Position numbers and translations under genes: made by a program. From contig NZ_FZTC01000015.1 of assembly GCF_900200035.1 (NCBI RefSeq), positions 558,001 to 622,000 on the forward strand: DNA of 64,000 nt, given 5' to 3'. This DNA is from Klebsiella grimontii. Its GTDB lineage: Bacteria > Pseudomonadota > Gammaproteobacteria > Enterobacterales > Enterobacteriaceae. This document shows, piece by piece, positions 8,868 to 18,977 of the stretch. Position 1 is the first letter of the stretch, and each line of letters begins with the position of its first letter. The notes beneath the pieces were generated by a model. It was not told where the DNA came from. It did no database searches and saw only the letters and a program-made list of their open reading frames with translations.

Positions 8868-10109
8868 ATGAACCGACAATCCTGGCTGCTGAATCTCAGC
8901 TTGTTGAAAACTCACCCGGCCTTTCGCGCCGTCTTTATCGCCCGCTTTATTTCAATCCTGTCGCTTGGCCTGCTGGGCGTGGCGATCCCGGTGCAAATCC
9001 AGATGATGACCCATTCAACCTGGCAAGTGGGGCTGTCGGTGACCCTGACCGGCGCTTCGATGTTTGTCGGTTTGATGATCGGCGGCGTGCTTGCCGACCG
9101 CTATGAGCGTAAGCGTTTGATCCTGCTGGCGCGCGGCACCTGCGGGATTGGTTTCGTCGGCCTGTGCCTGAACGCCATGCTGCCGGAGCCGTCGTTAATC
9201 GCCATCTATCTGCTCGGTATCTGGGACGGTCTGTTCGCCTCTATTGGCGTGACCGCACTGCTGGCGGCGACGCCGGCGCTGGTTGGCCGGGAAAACCTGA
9301 TGCAGGCCGGGGCGATCACCATGTTGACGGTGCGGCTGGGCTCGGTGATTTCGCCGATGATCGGCGGTCTGCTACTGGCAACCGGCGGCGTGGCCTGGAA
9401 CTACGGTCTGGCGGCGGCGGGAACCTTTATCACCACGCTGACTCTGCTGCGTTTACCGCTGCTGGCGCCGCCGCCGCAGCCGCGCGAGCACCCGCTGAAA
9501 TCGCTGAACGCGGGGCTGAAGTTTCTGTTTAACAGCCCGCTTATCGGCGGCATCGCGCTGCTTGGCGGTCTGCTGACGATGGCCAGCGCGGTGCGCGTGC
9601 TCTATCCGGCGCTGGCCGGAAGCTGGCAGATGTCGGCGTCGCAGATTGGCCTGCTCTATGCTGCGATCCCACTGGGCGCGGCATTCGGGGCACTAACCAG
9701 CGGGCAACTGGCGCAGACGGCGAAGCCGGGCGTGCTGATGCTGGCGACCACCGTCGGCTCGTTTGTGGCGATTGCGCTGTTCAGCCTGATGCCGGTGTGG
9801 GAGCTGGGCGCGCTGTGTCTGGCGCTGTTTGGCTGGCTAAGCGCGATAAGCTCGCTGCTGCAATATACGCTGATTCAGACCCAGACCCCGGAAAATATGC
9901 TCGGGCGCATCAACGGTCTGTGGACCGCGCAGAACGTGACCGGCGATGCGATAGGCGCGGCGCTGCTCGGCGGCCTGGGCGCGATCCTGACACCGGTGGC
10001 CTCGGCGAGCGCCAGCGGTTGGGCGCTGGTGATTGTGGGCGCGGTGCTGGTGGGGCTGTTACGCGAACTGCGCCGCTTTCAGCGCCCGGAAGCGGTCAGC
10101 GAAAGTTAA
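8868..10109 (+). CDS. entS: Enterobactin exporter EntS (MFS)
   Basis: A 413-aa major facilitator superfamily protein with about 12 hydrophobic segments that exports enterobactin across the inner membrane. The MFS loop motif [12 protein letters not shown] after TM2 is clear. Sequence and length match E. coli EntS (YbdA), and it occupies the same position between fepD and fepB. ATG 8868 follows AACAAGG. Fur control is expected from the box at 8772-8800. Confidence 0.95.
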   Translation: MNRQSWLLNLSLLKTHPAFRAVFIARFISILSLGLLGVAIPVQIQMMTHSTWQVGLSVTLTGASMFVGLMIGGVLADRYERKRLILLARGTCGIGFVGLCLNAMLPEPSLIAIYLLGIWDGLFASIGVTALLAATPALVGRENLMQAGAITMLTVRLGSVISPMIGGLLLATGGVAWNYGLAAAGTFITTLTLLRLPLLAPPPQPREHPLKSLNAGLKFLFNSPLIGGIALLGGLLTMASAVRVLYPALAGSWQMSASQIGLLYAAIPLGAAFGALTSGQLAQTAKPGVLMLATTVGSFVAIALFSLMPVWELGALCLALFGWLSAISSLLQYTLIQTQTPENMLGRINGLWTAQNVTGDAIGAALLGGLGAILTPVASASASGWALVIVGAVLVGLLRELRRFQRPEAVSES

Positions 10110-10130
10110 CTCCGCTGGGCTTTCCCGGCG

Positions 10131-10173
10131 GTCCGGTAGCCCGGGCAAGGCGCCTGGCGCCGCCCCCGGGAGA
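10131..10173. repeat. REP-type palindrome between entS and fepB
   Basis: GTAGCCCGGGCAAGGCGC followed by CCGCCCCCGGGA forms a GC-rich imperfect hairpin between the convergent ends of entS and fepB. It resembles the REP units elsewhere in the window. Confidence 0.6.
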
Positions 10174-10178
10174 TCGGC

Positions 10179-11138
10179 TTAGGCAAAGAGCGCTGCTAAA
10201 CGCTGCAGCACCAGCACGGCGCTGTAGTAATCCAGGCGGAAGGTTTCCGTCCCCAGCGGATAAACGCGTTTCCCTTCAACGGCGGGCAGATGCGATAGCA
10301 GCGGGTTGGCGTTAATCGCGTCGGCGTCTTTTTGGTCGCCGGCGAACAGGAACAGGCTCTGACCGTTAAGCCCGGCGGCTAAGTTTTCCCCGCCCAGCTG
10401 CACGATATCATGCCGTTTTCCCTGGCTCTGGCTGGCATGCAGCCCGCCTGGCAGGTCGGCGAGGGTAAAGCCCAGCTGTTCGAGCAGCTGTCCCTGAGCG
10501 GATTCTTTGGTCCAGATATTGGCGCTATGGGCCGCGGCGGTGTAGACCAGCGCGGTGACCGGCTGCGGCGGCAGCTTCATCTGCTCTTTCAGCGCCGCCA
10601 GCTTTTTATCAAACTCAGCGATTCTCTCCGCCGCCTGTTTTTCGTGGCCGGTAATCTCCCCCAGTTGGGTCAGCAGGGCCTGCCAGCTTTTATCATCGTA
10701 GTTAATGATAAGCGTCGGGGCGATGGTGGAAAGCTGGTCGTAGAGCGTCATCGCCGAATCGCCGCCGGTGGCGCTAATCAGAATCAAATCCGGCATTTGC
10801 GCGGCGACGGCCTCAGCGCTCGGTTCGCCGATATAGAGGCGCGCCAGCTTGCGCGCTTTCGCCACCTCGCTCCACTGCCGCAAAAAACCCTGGCCATCGG
10901 CGACGCGGTTGTTGGGCGTGGTGGCTCCGCTGGCCACTACCGGCGCGTCAATCGCCAGTAGCGAACCGGTCAGCGTCACGCTGGTGGAGACAATGCGCAG
11001 CGGCTGGCTTTCCAGCGTATGGGTTCCGCGGCTGTCGGTTATCTGGCGCGGCCAGTCTGCCGCCAGCGCTGAGCTCATTCCTAAAATCGCCAGGCCGCTG
11101 GCGAGGAGGGTACGGCGGCAAAAGGTGGAGAAATTCAC
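10179..11138 (-). CDS. fepB: Ferric enterobactin periplasmic binding protein FepB
   Basis: A 319-aa periplasmic binding protein with a signal peptide ([20 protein letters not shown], likely cleaved after SALA at about residue 26). The class III (TroA/BtuF-like) fold is suggested by the [17 protein letters not shown] and [14 protein letters not shown] segments. It hands ferric enterobactin from FepA to FepD/FepG. It is transcribed alone, divergently from entC. Confidence 0.94.
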   Translation of the reverse strand: MNFSTFCRRTLLASGLAILGMSSALAADWPRQITDSRGTHTLESQPLRIVSTSVTLTGSLLAIDAPVVASGATTPNNRVADGQGFLRQWSEVAKARKLARLYIGEPSAEAVAAQMPDLILISATGGDSAMTLYDQLSTIAPTLIINYDDKSWQALLTQLGEITGHEKQAAERIAEFDKKLAALKEQMKLPPQPVTALVYTAAAHSANIWTKESAQGQLLEQLGFTLADLPGGLHASQSQGKRHDIVQLGGENLAAGLNGQSLFLFAGDQKDADAINANPLLSHLPAVEGKRVYPLGTETFRLDYYSAVLVLQRLAALFA

Positions 11139-11207
11139 GTATTCGCATCCTGAGTGAGTGGTGATAAATGCTTCTCATTTTCAGCTTTGCGCCGCGTGGA
11201 TGCAAGT

Positions 11208-11334
11208 CTATACCCTAATAATTCGAGTTGCAGGAAGGCGGCAAGTGAACGAATCCCGATGAGCTTACTGTAGTAAGTGATTCGGGTGAGCGAACACAGC
11301 CAACACACCTGCAACTTGAAGTATGACGGGTATA
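11208..11334. repeat. ERIC-like repeat between fepB and entC
   Basis: A roughly 127-bp imperfect palindrome beginning TATACCCTAATAATTCGAG and ending TATGACGGGTATA. It contains GTAAGTGATTCGGGTGAGCG, close to the well-known ERIC core. It sits upstream of fepB and 110-240 bp upstream of entC, between the two promoters. Confidence 0.85.
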
Positions 11335-11399
11335 AGTCGCACAACATGCTACCTGTACGGTTGACATAAAGCGCAATACCTTTTAGGTTAGCCAACCAA

Positions 11400-11430
11400 A
11401 ATATAAATGATAATTATTCGTAATATCTTT
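11400..11430. promoter_or_regulatory. Fur-box-like site upstream of entC
   Basis: AAATGATAATTATTCGTAAT at about 11405-11425 matches a Fur box in its left part. It lies 25-45 bp before the entC start in the divergent fepB/entC gap, as in E. coli. Confidence 0.75.
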
Positions 11431-11449
11431 ATCGTTTTTGGAGGATGAT

Positions 11450-12625
11450 ATGGAAACGTCTTTGGCTGAGGAAGTTCGGGAGAAAAAAATGACCCTGCCG
11501 CCGGAAAGCTTCTTCTTTATGTCGCCGTACCGCAGTTTCACCACCGCTGGCTGCTTTAGCCGATTCTCTCATCCCGCCGCCGACGGCGATGATCCGGACG
11601 GAGAGTTTCAGCAAAAAATGGCCGCCGCCTTTAAAGCGGCGCGCACTGCCGGGATCGCCAGACCGGTGATGGTCGGCGCCATTCCGTTCGATACCAGCGA
11701 GCCCTCCGAGCTGTTTATCCCCGCGAGCTGGACCGCGTTCTCCCGCACTGAAAAGCAGCACTCCGCGCGCTATGCGTCGGGGCAAAATCCGATGGATGTC
11801 GTGCAGCGCCGGGAGATCCCCGAGCAGGACACCTTTATGGCGATGGTGGCGCGCGCGGCGGCCCTCACCGCGACGCCGGAAGTGGACAAGGTGGTCCTGT
11901 CGCGCCTGATTGATATCACCACCCGCGAACGGGTCGATAGCGGGGCGCTGCTCGAGCGCCTGATCGCCCAGAATCCGGCCAGCTTTAACTTCCACGTGCC
12001 GCTCTCAGACGGCGGCGTGCTGCTGGGCGCAAGCCCAGAGCTGCTGCTGCGTAAAGAAGGCGCGCATTTCAGCTCTCTGCCGCTGGCCGGTTCCGCCCGC
12101 CGCCAGCCGGACGATGTGCTGGATCGTGAAGCGGGGCACAGGCTGCTGGCGTCTGAAAAAGATCGCCATGAACATGAGCTGGTGACTCAGGCGATGAAGG
12201 CCGTATTAGCGCCGCGCAGCAGCGAACTCTCCCTGCCGGACTCTCCGCAGCTGATCACCACGCCGACCCTGTGGCATCTGGCGACGCAGATTCAGGGCAC
12301 CGCGCTGGCAAACGAGAATGCCATGTCGCTGGCCTGCCTGCTGCATCCGACTCCGGCGCTGAGCGGTTTCCCACATCAGGCGGCGAAACGCCTGATCGGC
12401 GAACTGGAGCCGTTCGACCGCCAGCTATTCGGCGGCATTGTTGGCTGGTGTGATGACGAAGGCAACGGCGAGTGGGTAGTGACCATCCGCTGCGCGCGCC
12501 TGCAGCAGCGCACCCTGCGGCTATTTGCCGGCGCAGGTATCGTTCCGGCCTCTTCGCCGTTGGGCGAGTGGCGCGAAACCGGCGTCAAACTGACCACCAT
12601 GCTGAACGTATTCGGCTTGCAATAA
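11450..12625 (+). CDS. entC: Isochorismate synthase EntC
   Basis: Converts chorismate to isochorismate, the first committed step of 2,3-dihydroxybenzoate synthesis. 391 aa, the usual EntC length. Chorismate-binding-family motifs are LAGSARR, ASEKDRHEHELV, HPTPALSGFP and FGGIVGW, then GAGIVPASSP. I chose ATG 11450 (METSLAEEV) because GGAGGA at 11440-11445 is right for it and E. coli EntC starts MDTSLAEEV; the upstream in-frame TTG at 11438 would overlap the Shine-Dalgarno. First gene of entCEBAH. Confidence 0.96.
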   Translation: METSLAEEVREKKMTLPPESFFFMSPYRSFTTAGCFSRFSHPAADGDDPDGEFQQKMAAAFKAARTAGIARPVMVGAIPFDTSEPSELFIPASWTAFSRTEKQHSARYASGQNPMDVVQRREIPEQDTFMAMVARAAALTATPEVDKVVLSRLIDITTRERVDSGALLERLIAQNPASFNFHVPLSDGGVLLGASPELLLRKEGAHFSSLPLAGSARRQPDDVLDREAGHRLLASEKDRHEHELVTQAMKAVLAPRSSELSLPDSPQLITTPTLWHLATQIQGTALANENAMSLACLLHPTPALSGFPHQAAKRLIGELEPFDRQLFGGIVGWCDDEGNGEWVVTIRCARLQQRTLRLFAGAGIVPASSPLGEWRETGVKLTTMLNVFGLQ

Positions 12626-12631
12626 GGGACG

Positions 12632-14242
12632 ATGATGATCGAATTTACCCGCTGGCCGGAAGCGTTCGCGGCCCGCTATCGGCAAAAAGGCTACTGGCAG
12701 GATCTGCCGTTAACTCAACTGATTACCCGTCATGCGGAAAACGACGCCCCGGCGATTATCGACGGCGACAAAAGCTACAGCTACCGTGAATTCAACCGCC
12801 TGGTGGATAACCTCGCCTCCTCGCTGCAGCATCAGGGCCTGAAGCGCGGCGAAACGGCGCTGGTGCAGCTGGGCAACGTTGCGGAATTTTATATCACCTT
12901 CTTCGCGCTGCTGCGTATCGGCGTTGCGCCGGTCAACGCGCTGTTCAGCCACCAGCGTAGCGAGCTGAACGCCTACGCCGCGCAGATTGAACCCGCTTTG
13001 CTGATTGCCGACCGCGAACACGCGCTGTTTGGCGATGATGATTTTCTTAACGCTTTTGTCGCCCAGCATGCGTCGGTACGCGTGGCGCTGCTGCTGAACG
13101 ACGACGGCGAGCAGAGCCTGACGGCGGCCATCGGGCGGCCTGACGATAATTTCGTCGCGCATCCGACGCCCGCTGACGAAGTGGCCTTTTTCCAGCTCTC
13201 TGGCGGCAGCACCGGTACGCCGAAGCTCATCCCACGTACGCATAACGACTACGACTACAGCATTCGCCGCAGCAACGAGCTGTGCGGCGTAAGCGCCGAA
13301 ACGCGCTACCTGAACGCGCTTCCCGCCGCCCACAACTACGCGATGAGCTCGCCGGGTTCATTAGGCGTGTTCCTCGCCGGCGGCGTGGTGGTGTTAGCGC
13401 ACGACCCGAGCGCGACCCTCTGCTTCCCGCTGATAGAAAAGCACCAGATCAACCTGACCTCGCTGGTTCCCCCCGCGGTCAGCCTGTGGCTACAGGAGAT
13501 CCATGACGCCGGCAGCAATGCTCAACTGCAATCGCTGCGGCTGCTGCAGGTGGGCGGAGCGCGCCTCTCAGCGACCCTCGCCGCGCGCATTCCGGCGGAA
13601 ATTGGCTGCCAGCTGCAGCAGGTCTTCGGCATGGCGGAGGGGCTGGTGAACTATACCCGCCTCAACGACAGCCCCGAGCGCATCATCAACACCCAGGGCT
13701 GCCCGATGTGCCCGGATGACGAAGTGTGGGTGGCCGATGCCGATGGTAATCCGCTGCCGCGCGGCGAAGTCGGGCGCCTGATGACCCGCGGGCCGTACAC
13801 CTTCCGCGGGTACTACAAGAGCCCGCAGCATAATGCCGAAGCCTTTGATGCCGACGGCTTCTACTGTTCGGGCGATCTGATTTCGATCGATGAAGAGGGC
13901 TACATCACCGTGCAGGGGCGGGAAAAAGATCAGATCAACCGCGGCGGCGAGAAGATCGCGGCGGAAGAGATCGAAAACCTGCTGCTGCGTCATCCTGCGG
14001 CGATCCACGCGGCGCTGGTCAGCATGGAAGACAGCCTGCTGGGTGAGAAGAGCTGTGCGTATCTGGTGGTGAAGGAGCCTCTGCGCGCGGTAGCGGTGCG
14101 CCGCTTCCTGCGTGAACAAGGGGTCGCAGAATTTAAACTTCCGGACCGCGTGGAGTGCGTTGATGCGCTGCCGCTGACGCCGGTGGGCAAAGTCGATAAA
14201 AAACAATTACGTCAGTGGCTGGCTGAACGCAAGCTGGGCTGA
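12632..14242 (+). CDS. entE: 2,3-dihydroxybenzoate-AMP ligase EntE
   Basis: Adenylates 2,3-dihydroxybenzoate and loads it on the EntB aryl carrier domain. 536 aa, an ANL-superfamily enzyme with the P-loop [18 protein letters not shown], the A5-like [18 protein letters not shown] and the C-terminal [14 protein letters not shown] hinge, plus GKVDKKQL near the end with the catalytic lysine. The start [10 protein letters not shown] aligns in length with E. coli EntE; ATG 12635 is an alternative. It follows entC by 6 bp. Confidence 0.96.
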   Translation: MMIEFTRWPEAFAARYRQKGYWQDLPLTQLITRHAENDAPAIIDGDKSYSYREFNRLVDNLASSLQHQGLKRGETALVQLGNVAEFYITFFALLRIGVAPVNALFSHQRSELNAYAAQIEPALLIADREHALFGDDDFLNAFVAQHASVRVALLLNDDGEQSLTAAIGRPDDNFVAHPTPADEVAFFQLSGGSTGTPKLIPRTHNDYDYSIRRSNELCGVSAETRYLNALPAAHNYAMSSPGSLGVFLAGGVVVLAHDPSATLCFPLIEKHQINLTSLVPPAVSLWLQEIHDAGSNAQLQSLRLLQVGGARLSATLAARIPAEIGCQLQQVFGMAEGLVNYTRLNDSPERIINTQGCPMCPDDEVWVADADGNPLPRGEVGRLMTRGPYTFRGYYKSPQHNAEAFDADGFYCSGDLISIDEEGYITVQGREKDQINRGGEKIAAEEIENLLLRHPAAIHAALVSMEDSLLGEKSCAYLVVKEPLRAVAVRRFLREQGVAEFKLPDRVECVDALPLTPVGKVDKKQLRQWLAERKLG

Positions 14243-14255
14243 AGGAGAAGACAGA

Positions 14256-15107
14256 ATGGCAATCCCAAAATTACAGGCTTACGCGCTGCCGGAAGCCAGC
14301 GATATCCCGGCGAACAAAGTGAACTGGGCATTTGAGCCGTCCCGCGCCGCGCTGTTGATTCACGATATGCAGGAGTATTTCCTCAACTTCTGGGGCGAAA
14401 ACAGCCCGATGATGGAGAGAGTGGTGGCCAACATCGCCGCCCTGCGCGAGTTCTGCAAACAGAACCATATTCCGGTCTTTTACACCGCTCAGCCGAAAGA
14501 GCAGAGCGATGAAGACCGCGCGCTGCTGAACGATATGTGGGGACCGGGCCTGACCCGTTCGCCGGAACAGCAGCAGGTGATTGCCGCGCTCGCGCCGGAC
14601 GACAGCGACACCGTACTGGTGAAGTGGCGCTACAGCGCGTTTCATCGCTCGCCGCTGGAGGAGATGCTGAAAGAGGCGGGGCGCGATCAGCTGATCATCA
14701 CCGGCGTTTACGCCCATATCGGCTGTATGACCACTGCGACTGACGCGTTTATGCGCGATATTAAGCCGTTCTTTGTCGCCGATGCGCTGGCCGATTTCAG
14801 CCGTGAAGAGCATCTGATGGCGCTCAACTACGTGGCGGGCCGTTCCGGTCGCGTGGTGATGACCGAAGAGCTGCTGCCGCTGCCGGCGTCAAAAGCGGCG
14901 CTGCGCGCGCTGGTGTTGCCGCTGCTGGATGAAAGCGACGAGCCGATGGACGATGAAAACCTGATCGATTACGGCCTCGACTCGGTGCGTATGATGGCGC
15001 TCGCCGCGCGCTGGCGTAAAGTGTACGGCGATATCGACTTCGTGGTACTGGCGAAAAACCCGACTATCGACGCCTGGTGGGCGCTGCTGTCCCGCGAGGT
15101 GAAATAA
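14256..15107 (+). CDS. entB: Isochorismatase / aryl carrier protein EntB
   Basis: Bifunctional 283-aa protein. The N-terminal isochorismatase domain (AALLIHDMQEYFLNFW, VKWRYSAFHRSPL, GVYAHIGCMTTA) hydrolyses isochorismate to 2,3-dihydro-2,3-dihydroxybenzoate. The C-terminal aryl carrier domain has DYGLDSVRMM, where Ser243 is the phosphopantetheine site. It lies 13 bp after entE, with AAGGAGAAG before the ATG, and its TAA overlaps the entA ATG by one base. Confidence 0.96.
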   Translation: MAIPKLQAYALPEASDIPANKVNWAFEPSRAALLIHDMQEYFLNFWGENSPMMERVVANIAALREFCKQNHIPVFYTAQPKEQSDEDRALLNDMWGPGLTRSPEQQQVIAALAPDDSDTVLVKWRYSAFHRSPLEEMLKEAGRDQLIITGVYAHIGCMTTATDAFMRDIKPFFVADALADFSREEHLMALNYVAGRSGRVVMTEELLPLPASKAALRALVLPLLDESDEPMDDENLIDYGLDSVRMMALAARWRKVYGDIDFVVLAKNPTIDAWWALLSREVK

Positions 15108-15862
15108 TGAACGGACTCGATTTTCACGGCCAGACCGTGTGGATCACCGGGGCGGGCAAGGGGATCGGCTACGCCACCGCCCTGGCGTTCGTTGAGGCCG
15201 GCGCGCAGGTAACCGGCTTTGATCTGGCGTTCGACGGTGAAAGCTATCCGTTCGCTACCGAGACGCTGGACGTCGCCGACGCGCGGCAGGTGGCGCAGGT
15301 ATGTGGCCGCCTGCTGGCTGGCATTGAACGGCTGGATGTGCTGGTCAATGCCGCCGGCATTTTACGGATGGGGGCGACCGATGCGCTGAGCCAGGAAGAC
15401 TGGCAGCAGACCTTCGCCGTCAACGTCGGCGGGGCGTTTAACCTGTTCCAGCAGACGATGGCGCAGTTTCGCCGCCAGAAAGGCGGGGCAATTGTGACGG
15501 TGGCCTCCGATGCTGCGCATACTCCGCGCATCGGCATGAGCGCCTACGGCGCGTCAAAGGCGGCGCTGAAGAGCCTGGCGCTGACCGTTGGCCTTGAGCT
15601 GGCGGGCAGCGGGGTACGCTGTAATCTGGTTTCTCCTGGCTCGACTGACACCGATATGCAGCGCACGCTGTGGGTCAGCGATGACGCTGAACAGCAGCGC
15701 ATTCGCGGTTTCGGCGAGCAGTTTAAGCTGGGCATTCCGCTGGGCAAAATCGCCCGTCCGCAGGAGATTGCCAATACCATTCTGTTCCTCGCCTCCGACC
15801 ACGCCAGCCATATCACGCTGCAGGATATCGTGGTGGACGGCGGCTCGACGCTGGGGGCATAA
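15107..15862 (+). CDS. entA: 2,3-dihydro-2,3-dihydroxybenzoate dehydrogenase EntA
   Basis: A 251-aa short-chain dehydrogenase that oxidises the EntB product to 2,3-dihydroxybenzoate with NAD+. Rossmann motif TGAGKGIG at residues 14-21, NAAG at 81-84, catalytic Ser134, Tyr147 and Lys151 (YGASK). I chose ATG 15107 (MNGLDFHG), which overlaps the entB stop (TAATG); an upstream start would extend into EntB with residues not found in the family. Confidence 0.96.
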   Translation: MNGLDFHGQTVWITGAGKGIGYATALAFVEAGAQVTGFDLAFDGESYPFATETLDVADARQVAQVCGRLLAGIERLDVLVNAAGILRMGATDALSQEDWQQTFAVNVGGAFNLFQQTMAQFRRQKGGAIVTVASDAAHTPRIGMSAYGASKAALKSLALTVGLELAGSGVRCNLVSPGSTDTDMQRTLWVSDDAEQQRIRGFGEQFKLGIPLGKIARPQEIANTILFLASDHASHITLQDIVVDGGSTLGA

Positions 15863-16276
15863 ATGGCCTGGAAACGTCAGATGACGCTGGATGCGCTTAA
15901 CGCGACCAGCGCGAATACGATGGTGGCGCATCTGGGGATAGTGTATACCCGGCTGGAAGAGGGCGTGCTGGAGGCGGAAATGCCGGTCGATGCGCGAACC
16001 CATCAGCCGTTCGGGCTGCTACACGGCGGCGCCTCCGCGGCGCTGGCGGAAACCCTCGGTTCAATGGCCGGATGGTTGATGACCGAAGAGGGCCAGTGCG
16101 TGGTGGGGATCGAACTTAACGCCACCCATCACCGGGCGGTCTCCAGCGGCAAAGTGCGCGGCGAGTGCCGACCGCTGCACCTGGGGCGTCAGGGCCAGAG
16201 CTGGGAAATTGCGGTGTTCGACGAACGGGGGCGCCGCTGCTGCACCTGCCGGCTGAGTACGGCGATCCTCGGCTGA
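15863..16276 (+). CDS. entH: Enterobactin proofreading thioesterase EntH (YbdB)
   Basis: A 137-aa hotdog-fold thioesterase that removes wrongly loaded aryl groups from EntB. The family segment [15 protein letters not shown] contains His54 and the catalytic Glu63. The ATG directly follows the entA stop codon, so it is translationally coupled as the last gene of entCEBAH. Confidence 0.94.
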   Translation: MAWKRQMTLDALNATSANTMVAHLGIVYTRLEEGVLEAEMPVDARTHQPFGLLHGGASAALAETLGSMAGWLMTEEGQCVVGIELNATHHRAVSSGKVRGECRPLHLGRQGQSWEIAVFDERGRRCCTCRLSTAILG

Positions 16277-16290
16277 AGCATGGCCTGTTC

Positions 16291-16427
16291 CCGGCTGGCG
16301 GCGTGAACGCCTTAGCCGGGCTACGGGTAACATGCCGTCTGTGGCGCCGGCGATCGGGTGACCAACTCAACGCCATCTGCGGGCCGGTAGCCCGGACAAG
16401 GCGCGTCAAGCGCCGCCTCCGGGAAAC
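16291..16427. repeat. REP/BIME-type units in the entH-cstA gap
   Basis: Two REP-like palindromes: TTCCCGGCTGGCGGCGTGAA...CCTTAGCCGGGCTACGG at about 16290-16326 and GTAGCCCGGACAAGGCGCG...CGCCTCCGGGA at about 16387-16424. They lie downstream of entH and before the cstA control region. Confidence 0.7.
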
Positions 16428-16615
16428 AGACTGCGATGCAGTTACAGATTACCCTCCCCGTTTTCATCTCTTTTCCTGCCAGAAGTGATCTCGCTTGCAA
16501 TGTGAGATAAATCCTTGCCGTCAGGCGACATCTGCAACGTTTCAAAGTTGTTAAAATTCACATTATGTTCTAGAAACAACTTGTAACATCCTGATTACCC
16601 TACCAGTGGAACACA
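16428..16615 (+). promoter_or_regulatory. Upstream control region of cstA
   Basis: A region of 188 bp before cstA. TGTGAGATAAATCCTT at 16501-16516 has one perfect CRP half-site and a poor second half. cstA is CRP-dependent in E. coli, so this is the likely position, but the match is weak. AT content rises towards the start codon. Confidence 0.3.
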
Positions 16616-18724
16616 ATGATGAATAATTCAGGGAAATACCTCATCTGGACACTGCTCTCCGTTATCGGAGCCTTTGCCCTGGGCTATATCGCGCTAAACC
16701 GGGGTGAACAGATCAACGCGCTGTGGATTGTCGTCGCGGCAGTCTGCGTCTATCTGATCGCCTATCGCTTCTACGGCCTCTATATCGCCAAAAATGTACT
16801 GGCGGTCGACCCGACGCGCATGACCCCGGCGGTGCGTCACAACGACGGCCTCGACTATGTTCCAACCGACAAGAAGGTGCTGTTCGGCCACCATTTTGCC
16901 GCTATTGCCGGCGCGGGGCCGCTGGTTGGCCCGGTGCTGGCGGCGCAGATGGGCTACCTGCCGGGAATGATCTGGATCCTTGCGGGCGTGGTGCTAGCCG
17001 GGGCGGTACAGGACTTCATGGTGCTGTTCGTCTCCACTCGTCGCGACGGACGTTCGCTCGGCGAGCTGGTGAAAGAGGAGATGGGCCCGACCGCCGGCGT
17101 GCTGGCGCTGGTGGCCTGCTTTATGATCATGGTGATTATCCTCGCGGTACTGGCGATGATTGTGGTGAAAGCGCTGACCCACAGCCCGTGGGGGACTTAC
17201 ACCGTCGCCTTCACCATCCCGCTGGCGATTTTCATGGGGATCTATATTCGCTATCTGCGCCCCGGGCGCATTGGCGAAGTGTCGGTGATTGGCCTGGTGA
17301 TGCTGGTGTTTGCCATTATTTCCGGCGGCTGGGTGGCGGAAAGCCCGACCTGGGCGCCGTGGTTTGATTATACCGGCGTGCAGCTCACCTGGATTCTGGT
17401 GGGCTACGGCTTTATCGCCGCCGTGCTGCCGGTCTGGCTGCTGCTGGCGCCGCGCGACTACCTCTCCACCTTCCTGAAAATCGGCACCATCGTCGGCCTG
17501 GCGATCGGTATCCTGATCATGCGTCCAACGCTGACGATGCCGGCGCTGACCAAATTTATCGATGGCACCGGCCCGGTGTGGAGCGGCAGCCTGTTCCCGT
17601 TCCTGTTTATCACCATCGCCTGCGGCGCGGTTTCCGGCTTCCATGCCCTGATCGCCTCCGGCACGACGCCGAAGATGCTGGCCAATGAAGGCCAGGCCTG
17701 CTTTATCGGCTACGGCGGCATGCTGATGGAGTCCTTCGTGGCGATTATGGCGCTGGTGGCGGCCTGTATTATCGACCCGGGCGTCTATTTCGCGATGAAC
17801 AGCCCGATGGCGGTGCTGGCTCCGGCGGGCGTGACCGATGTGGTGGCGTCGGCGGCGCAGGTGGTGAGCAGCTGGGGCTTTACCGTGACGCCGGATACCC
17901 TTAACCAGATCGCTCACGAAGTGGGAGAGCAGTCGATTATCTCCCGCGCGGGCGGCGCGCCGACGCTGGCGGTAGGCATGGCCTACATTCTGCACGGTTC
18001 GCTGGGCGGCCTGATGGATGTCTCCTTCTGGTATCACTTCGCCATTCTGTTCGAGGCGCTATTTATCCTGACCGCGGTGGATGCCGGTACGCGCGCGGCG
18101 CGCTTTATGCTGCAGGATTTGCTGGGGGTGATAAGCCCCGGGCTGAAGCAAACCAGCTCGCTGCCGGCGAACCTTCTCGCCACGGCGCTGTGCGTGCTGG
18201 CGTGGGGCTACTTCCTGCATCAGGGCGTAGTTGACCCGCTCGGCGGCATCAACACGCTGTGGCCGCTGTTTGGTATTGCCAACCAGATGCTGGCGGGGAT
18301 GGCGCTGATGCTGTGCGCGGTGGTACTGTTTAAGATGAAGCGCCAGCGCTATGCATGGGTCGCGCTGCTGCCGACCTCATGGCTGCTGATTTGTACCCTG
18401 ACCGCGGGCTGGCAGAAGTCGTTCAGCACCGACACCAAAGTCGGCTTCCTGGCGATTGCCAACAAGTTCCAGGCGATGATCGACAGCGGTAATATTCCGC
18501 CGCAGTACACCGAGTCGCAGCTGGCGCAGCTGGTGTTTAACAACCGTCTGGATGCCGGGCTGACCATCTTCTTTATGGTGGTGGTCGTGGTGCTGGCGCT
18601 GTTCTCGATTAAGACCGCGCTGGCGGCGCTGAAAGAGGACAAACCGACGGCGAAAGAGACCCCGTACCAGGCGATGCCTGCTGATGCCGATAGCCTGGTG
18701 ACCCAGGCGAAACGCGCTCACTAA
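16616..18724 (+). CDS. cstA: Carbon-starvation protein CstA (pyruvate/peptide transporter)
   Basis: A 702-aa inner-membrane protein with many hydrophobic segments, nearly identical by eye to E. coli CstA (701 aa). Conserved stretches include FGHHFAAIAGAGPLVGP and GGAPTLAVGMAYI. CstA was described as a carbon-starvation-induced peptide uptake protein and later implicated in pyruvate uptake. ATG 16616 and 16619 are both possible; E. coli starts M-N-K-S-G, which favours 16619. It probably forms an operon with ybdD. Confidence 0.95.
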   Translation: MMNNSGKYLIWTLLSVIGAFALGYIALNRGEQINALWIVVAAVCVYLIAYRFYGLYIAKNVLAVDPTRMTPAVRHNDGLDYVPTDKKVLFGHHFAAIAGAGPLVGPVLAAQMGYLPGMIWILAGVVLAGAVQDFMVLFVSTRRDGRSLGELVKEEMGPTAGVLALVACFMIMVIILAVLAMIVVKALTHSPWGTYTVAFTIPLAIFMGIYIRYLRPGRIGEVSVIGLVMLVFAIISGGWVAESPTWAPWFDYTGVQLTWILVGYGFIAAVLPVWLLLAPRDYLSTFLKIGTIVGLAIGILIMRPTLTMPALTKFIDGTGPVWSGSLFPFLFITIACGAVSGFHALIASGTTPKMLANEGQACFIGYGGMLMESFVAIMALVAACIIDPGVYFAMNSPMAVLAPAGVTDVVASAAQVVSSWGFTVTPDTLNQIAHEVGEQSIISRAGGAPTLAVGMAYILHGSLGGLMDVSFWYHFAILFEALFILTAVDAGTRAARFMLQDLLGVISPGLKQTSSLPANLLATALCVLAWGYFLHQGVVDPLGGINTLWPLFGIANQMLAGMALMLCAVVLFKMKRQRYAWVALLPTSWLLICTLTAGWQKSFSTDTKVGFLAIANKFQAMIDSGNIPPQYTESQLAQLVFNNRLDAGLTIFFMVVVVVLALFSIKTALAALKEDKPTAKETPYQAMPADADSLVTQAKRAH

Positions 18725-18738
18725 GCCATCACGTTATC

Positions 18739-18763
18739 GCCCCTCTTTGAGAGAAGGGGGGCG
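18739..18763 (+). other. Hairpin between cstA and ybdD
   Basis: CGCCCC and GGGGCG flank about 13 bases in the 55-bp gap. There is no T-run after it, so it is more likely an mRNA stabiliser or attenuator than a full terminator. Confidence 0.4.
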
Positions 18764-18779
18764 ATTATGAGAGTTGAAA

Positions 18780-18977
18780 ATGTTTGATACCCTTTCGAAA
18801 GCAGGAAAATATTTAGGCCAGGCGGCGAAAATGATGATCGGCGTCCCGGATTACGACAACTACGTGGAGCACATCCGCGCGACCCATCCCGAACAAACGC
18901 CGATGACTTACGAAGAGTTTTTTCGCGAGCGTCAGGACGCACGCTACGGCGGCAAAGGCGGCGCGAAGTGCTGCTAA
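18780..18977 (+). CDS. ybdD: Small CstA-associated protein YbdD
   Basis: A 65-aa YbdD/YjiX-family protein found next to CstA-type transporters and reported to be needed with them for pyruvate uptake. The family sequence is clear: [38 protein letters not shown] chose ATG 18780 (MFDTLSK) to match E. coli; an upstream TTG would add two residues. Its stop codon overlaps the stop codon of the convergent antitoxin gene by 4 bp. Confidence 0.93.
   Translation: MFDTLSKAGKYLGQAAKMMIGVPDYDNYVEHIRATHPEQTPMTYEEFFRERQDARYGGKGGAKCC

Noticed and set aside
16994-18037. Minus-strand frame of about 347 codons opposite cstA
   Set aside because: His/Arg/Gln-rich composition typical of an antisense shadow; cstA is clearly the gene.
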